Assembly: GCA_013400975.1 (NCBI GenBank)
Contig: WBMZ01010829.1
Location: forward strand, 1-64,000
Origin: Atrichornis clamosus
Lineage: Eukaryota; Chordata; Aves; Passeriformes; Menuridae
DNA length: 64,000 nt
Reading direction: 5' to 3'
Position numbers and translations under genes: made by a program. The notes beneath the pieces are model-generated. The model did no database searches. It was not told the DNA's origin and saw nothing but the letters and a program-made list of their open reading frames with translations. Shown piece after piece: positions 63,181 through 64,000 of the stretch; position 1 is the first letter of the stretch, and every line of letters begins with the position of its first letter.

Positions 63181-64000
63181 TACTCTACACCATTACATCA
63201 CATAATTGGATCAGTTGAAGTTCTAATTGCACAGTTAGAGAGATTTGCTATAAGTATGTTTGGGATATAATTACACTAATTTCATAATTCTGGGACCCGC
63301 AGAGTCCAAATTTTGTAAGATGAAAGTTTATTTTTGTGGTTCTGTCTCACAGCAGGAAAATCTTAAAATGGTATTTCAGTTGTATAACAGTCCATATTTG
63401 TTTTCACCAGTATGGTATTAATCTTTATGTGTATTTCTGATGTTCTAAATTCTAGTTTTATGTGTAAAGATTAGACATTGTTTGGTCCATAGCAATGTTA
63501 AATCTGCTTATACGGTGACCACCTTGGCCACTGGTCTAGGAATGAAAAACAATCAAGCATAGTGGTCAGCACATGGCAAAAGCAGATGGGCAGAGACCAG
63601 CAGGACCAGAGCCAGCTGGTGTGTGAGGGACAGGGTCTGCTTCACGGTCTTGTGAGGGAGCCAGTTCAGAGAAGGTATGTGGAATTACTGGGACACTGTT
63701 AATATCCTGGTTCTTTAATGAAACATCTGTGGATGGGCTGCGGCAGCTCGGGCACCACCCGGAGTATCGCTGGCTTCGGAGGAGCAGAAGTCATCAGTCA
63801 GACAGCAAAAAGCCTGACAGTGACCTTGTGATATTGGCACTAGAAGTAATCAGATTACATTTTCTATTCTGTCTTTTGACTTTTAAATGACCAGTCACTC
63901 CTCTGCTAACAGTAGTCAGTGAATGACGATTTCAGGATTAAAAGTCAATAAGGTACAACTTTCTCTATTTCTTCCATTTGTTCCTTTAAGATTGTGAAAC
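63181..64000. other. Gene-free end, GC-richer from 63.5 kb
   Basis: Between about 63.5 and 63.83 kb the sequence is GC-richer. A plus-strand donor-like AGAGAAG|GTATGTGG lies at about 63675, and a short ATG frame starting near 63587 runs through it and stops at about 63701. No acceptor or family is convincing, so no exon is called. Confidence 0.45.

Noticed and set aside
1..64000. CRISPR arrays, bacterial operons, prophage, tRNA or rRNA genes
   Set aside because: No regularly spaced direct repeats, no long dense coding frames, no tRNA B-box-like GGTTCGA and no rRNA cores were seen. The DNA is vertebrate in character.

Overview
The window reads as nuclear DNA of a bird, and no protein-coding gene can be called in it. 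Bird origin rests on two things. First, there are at least five CR1 (chicken repeat 1) LINE fragments; two carry recognisable reverse-transcriptase remnants and characteristic CR1 3' ends. Second, there is a solo LTR with the sequence landmarks of a common avian endogenous retrovirus family. The species cannot be named from the sequence. The DNA is AT-rich, with short GC-richer patches near 4.0, 20.0, 23.3-26.5, 32.7, 46.6, 53.2 and 63.6 kb. Open frames are short, and the longest are about what chance or transposon relics would give. This fits a gene desert or the interior of a very long intron.

Layout. 0-5 kb: a candidate minus-strand exon (719-936), a large 5'-truncated CR1 (1193-2112, minus) and a solo LTR (3786-4365, plus). 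5-19.8 kb: single-copy AT-rich DNA without genes, including a perfect E-box palindrome at 13.58 kb. 19.8-21.1 kb: two minus-strand candidate exons whose reading frames are phase-compatible, with an ancient MIR-type SINE between them. 23.3-28 kb: a GC-richer stretch with a diverged local duplication (24.76 and 25.48 kb) and two old CR1 scraps. 28-42 kb: mostly featureless, with a GC-rich candidate exon at 32.6-32.85 kb and a short candidate coding exon at 41.92-42.01 kb. 42-58 kb: an old CR1 end, nested palindromes, a T-rich stretch around 48-51 kb and a homeodomain-type inverted repeat at 56.48 kb. 58.7-59.1 kb: a CR1 copy with an internal deletion. 61.45-61.6 kb: an ancient LINE/SINE-like tail. 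63.1-63.8 kb: a POU/homeodomain-like palindrome cluster, then a GC-richer patch.

No genes can be seen working together. The most useful leads are the splice-site-bounded open segments, above all 41917-42011 (+) and the 20933-21066 / 19877-20142 pair (-), the 24.8/25.5 kb duplication, and the LTR with an intact-looking core promoter. All exon calls rest only on splice consensus and open frame. Such pseudo-exons are frequent by chance in vertebrate introns, so confidence is low. No bacterial, phage, CRISPR, tRNA or rRNA feature was seen.
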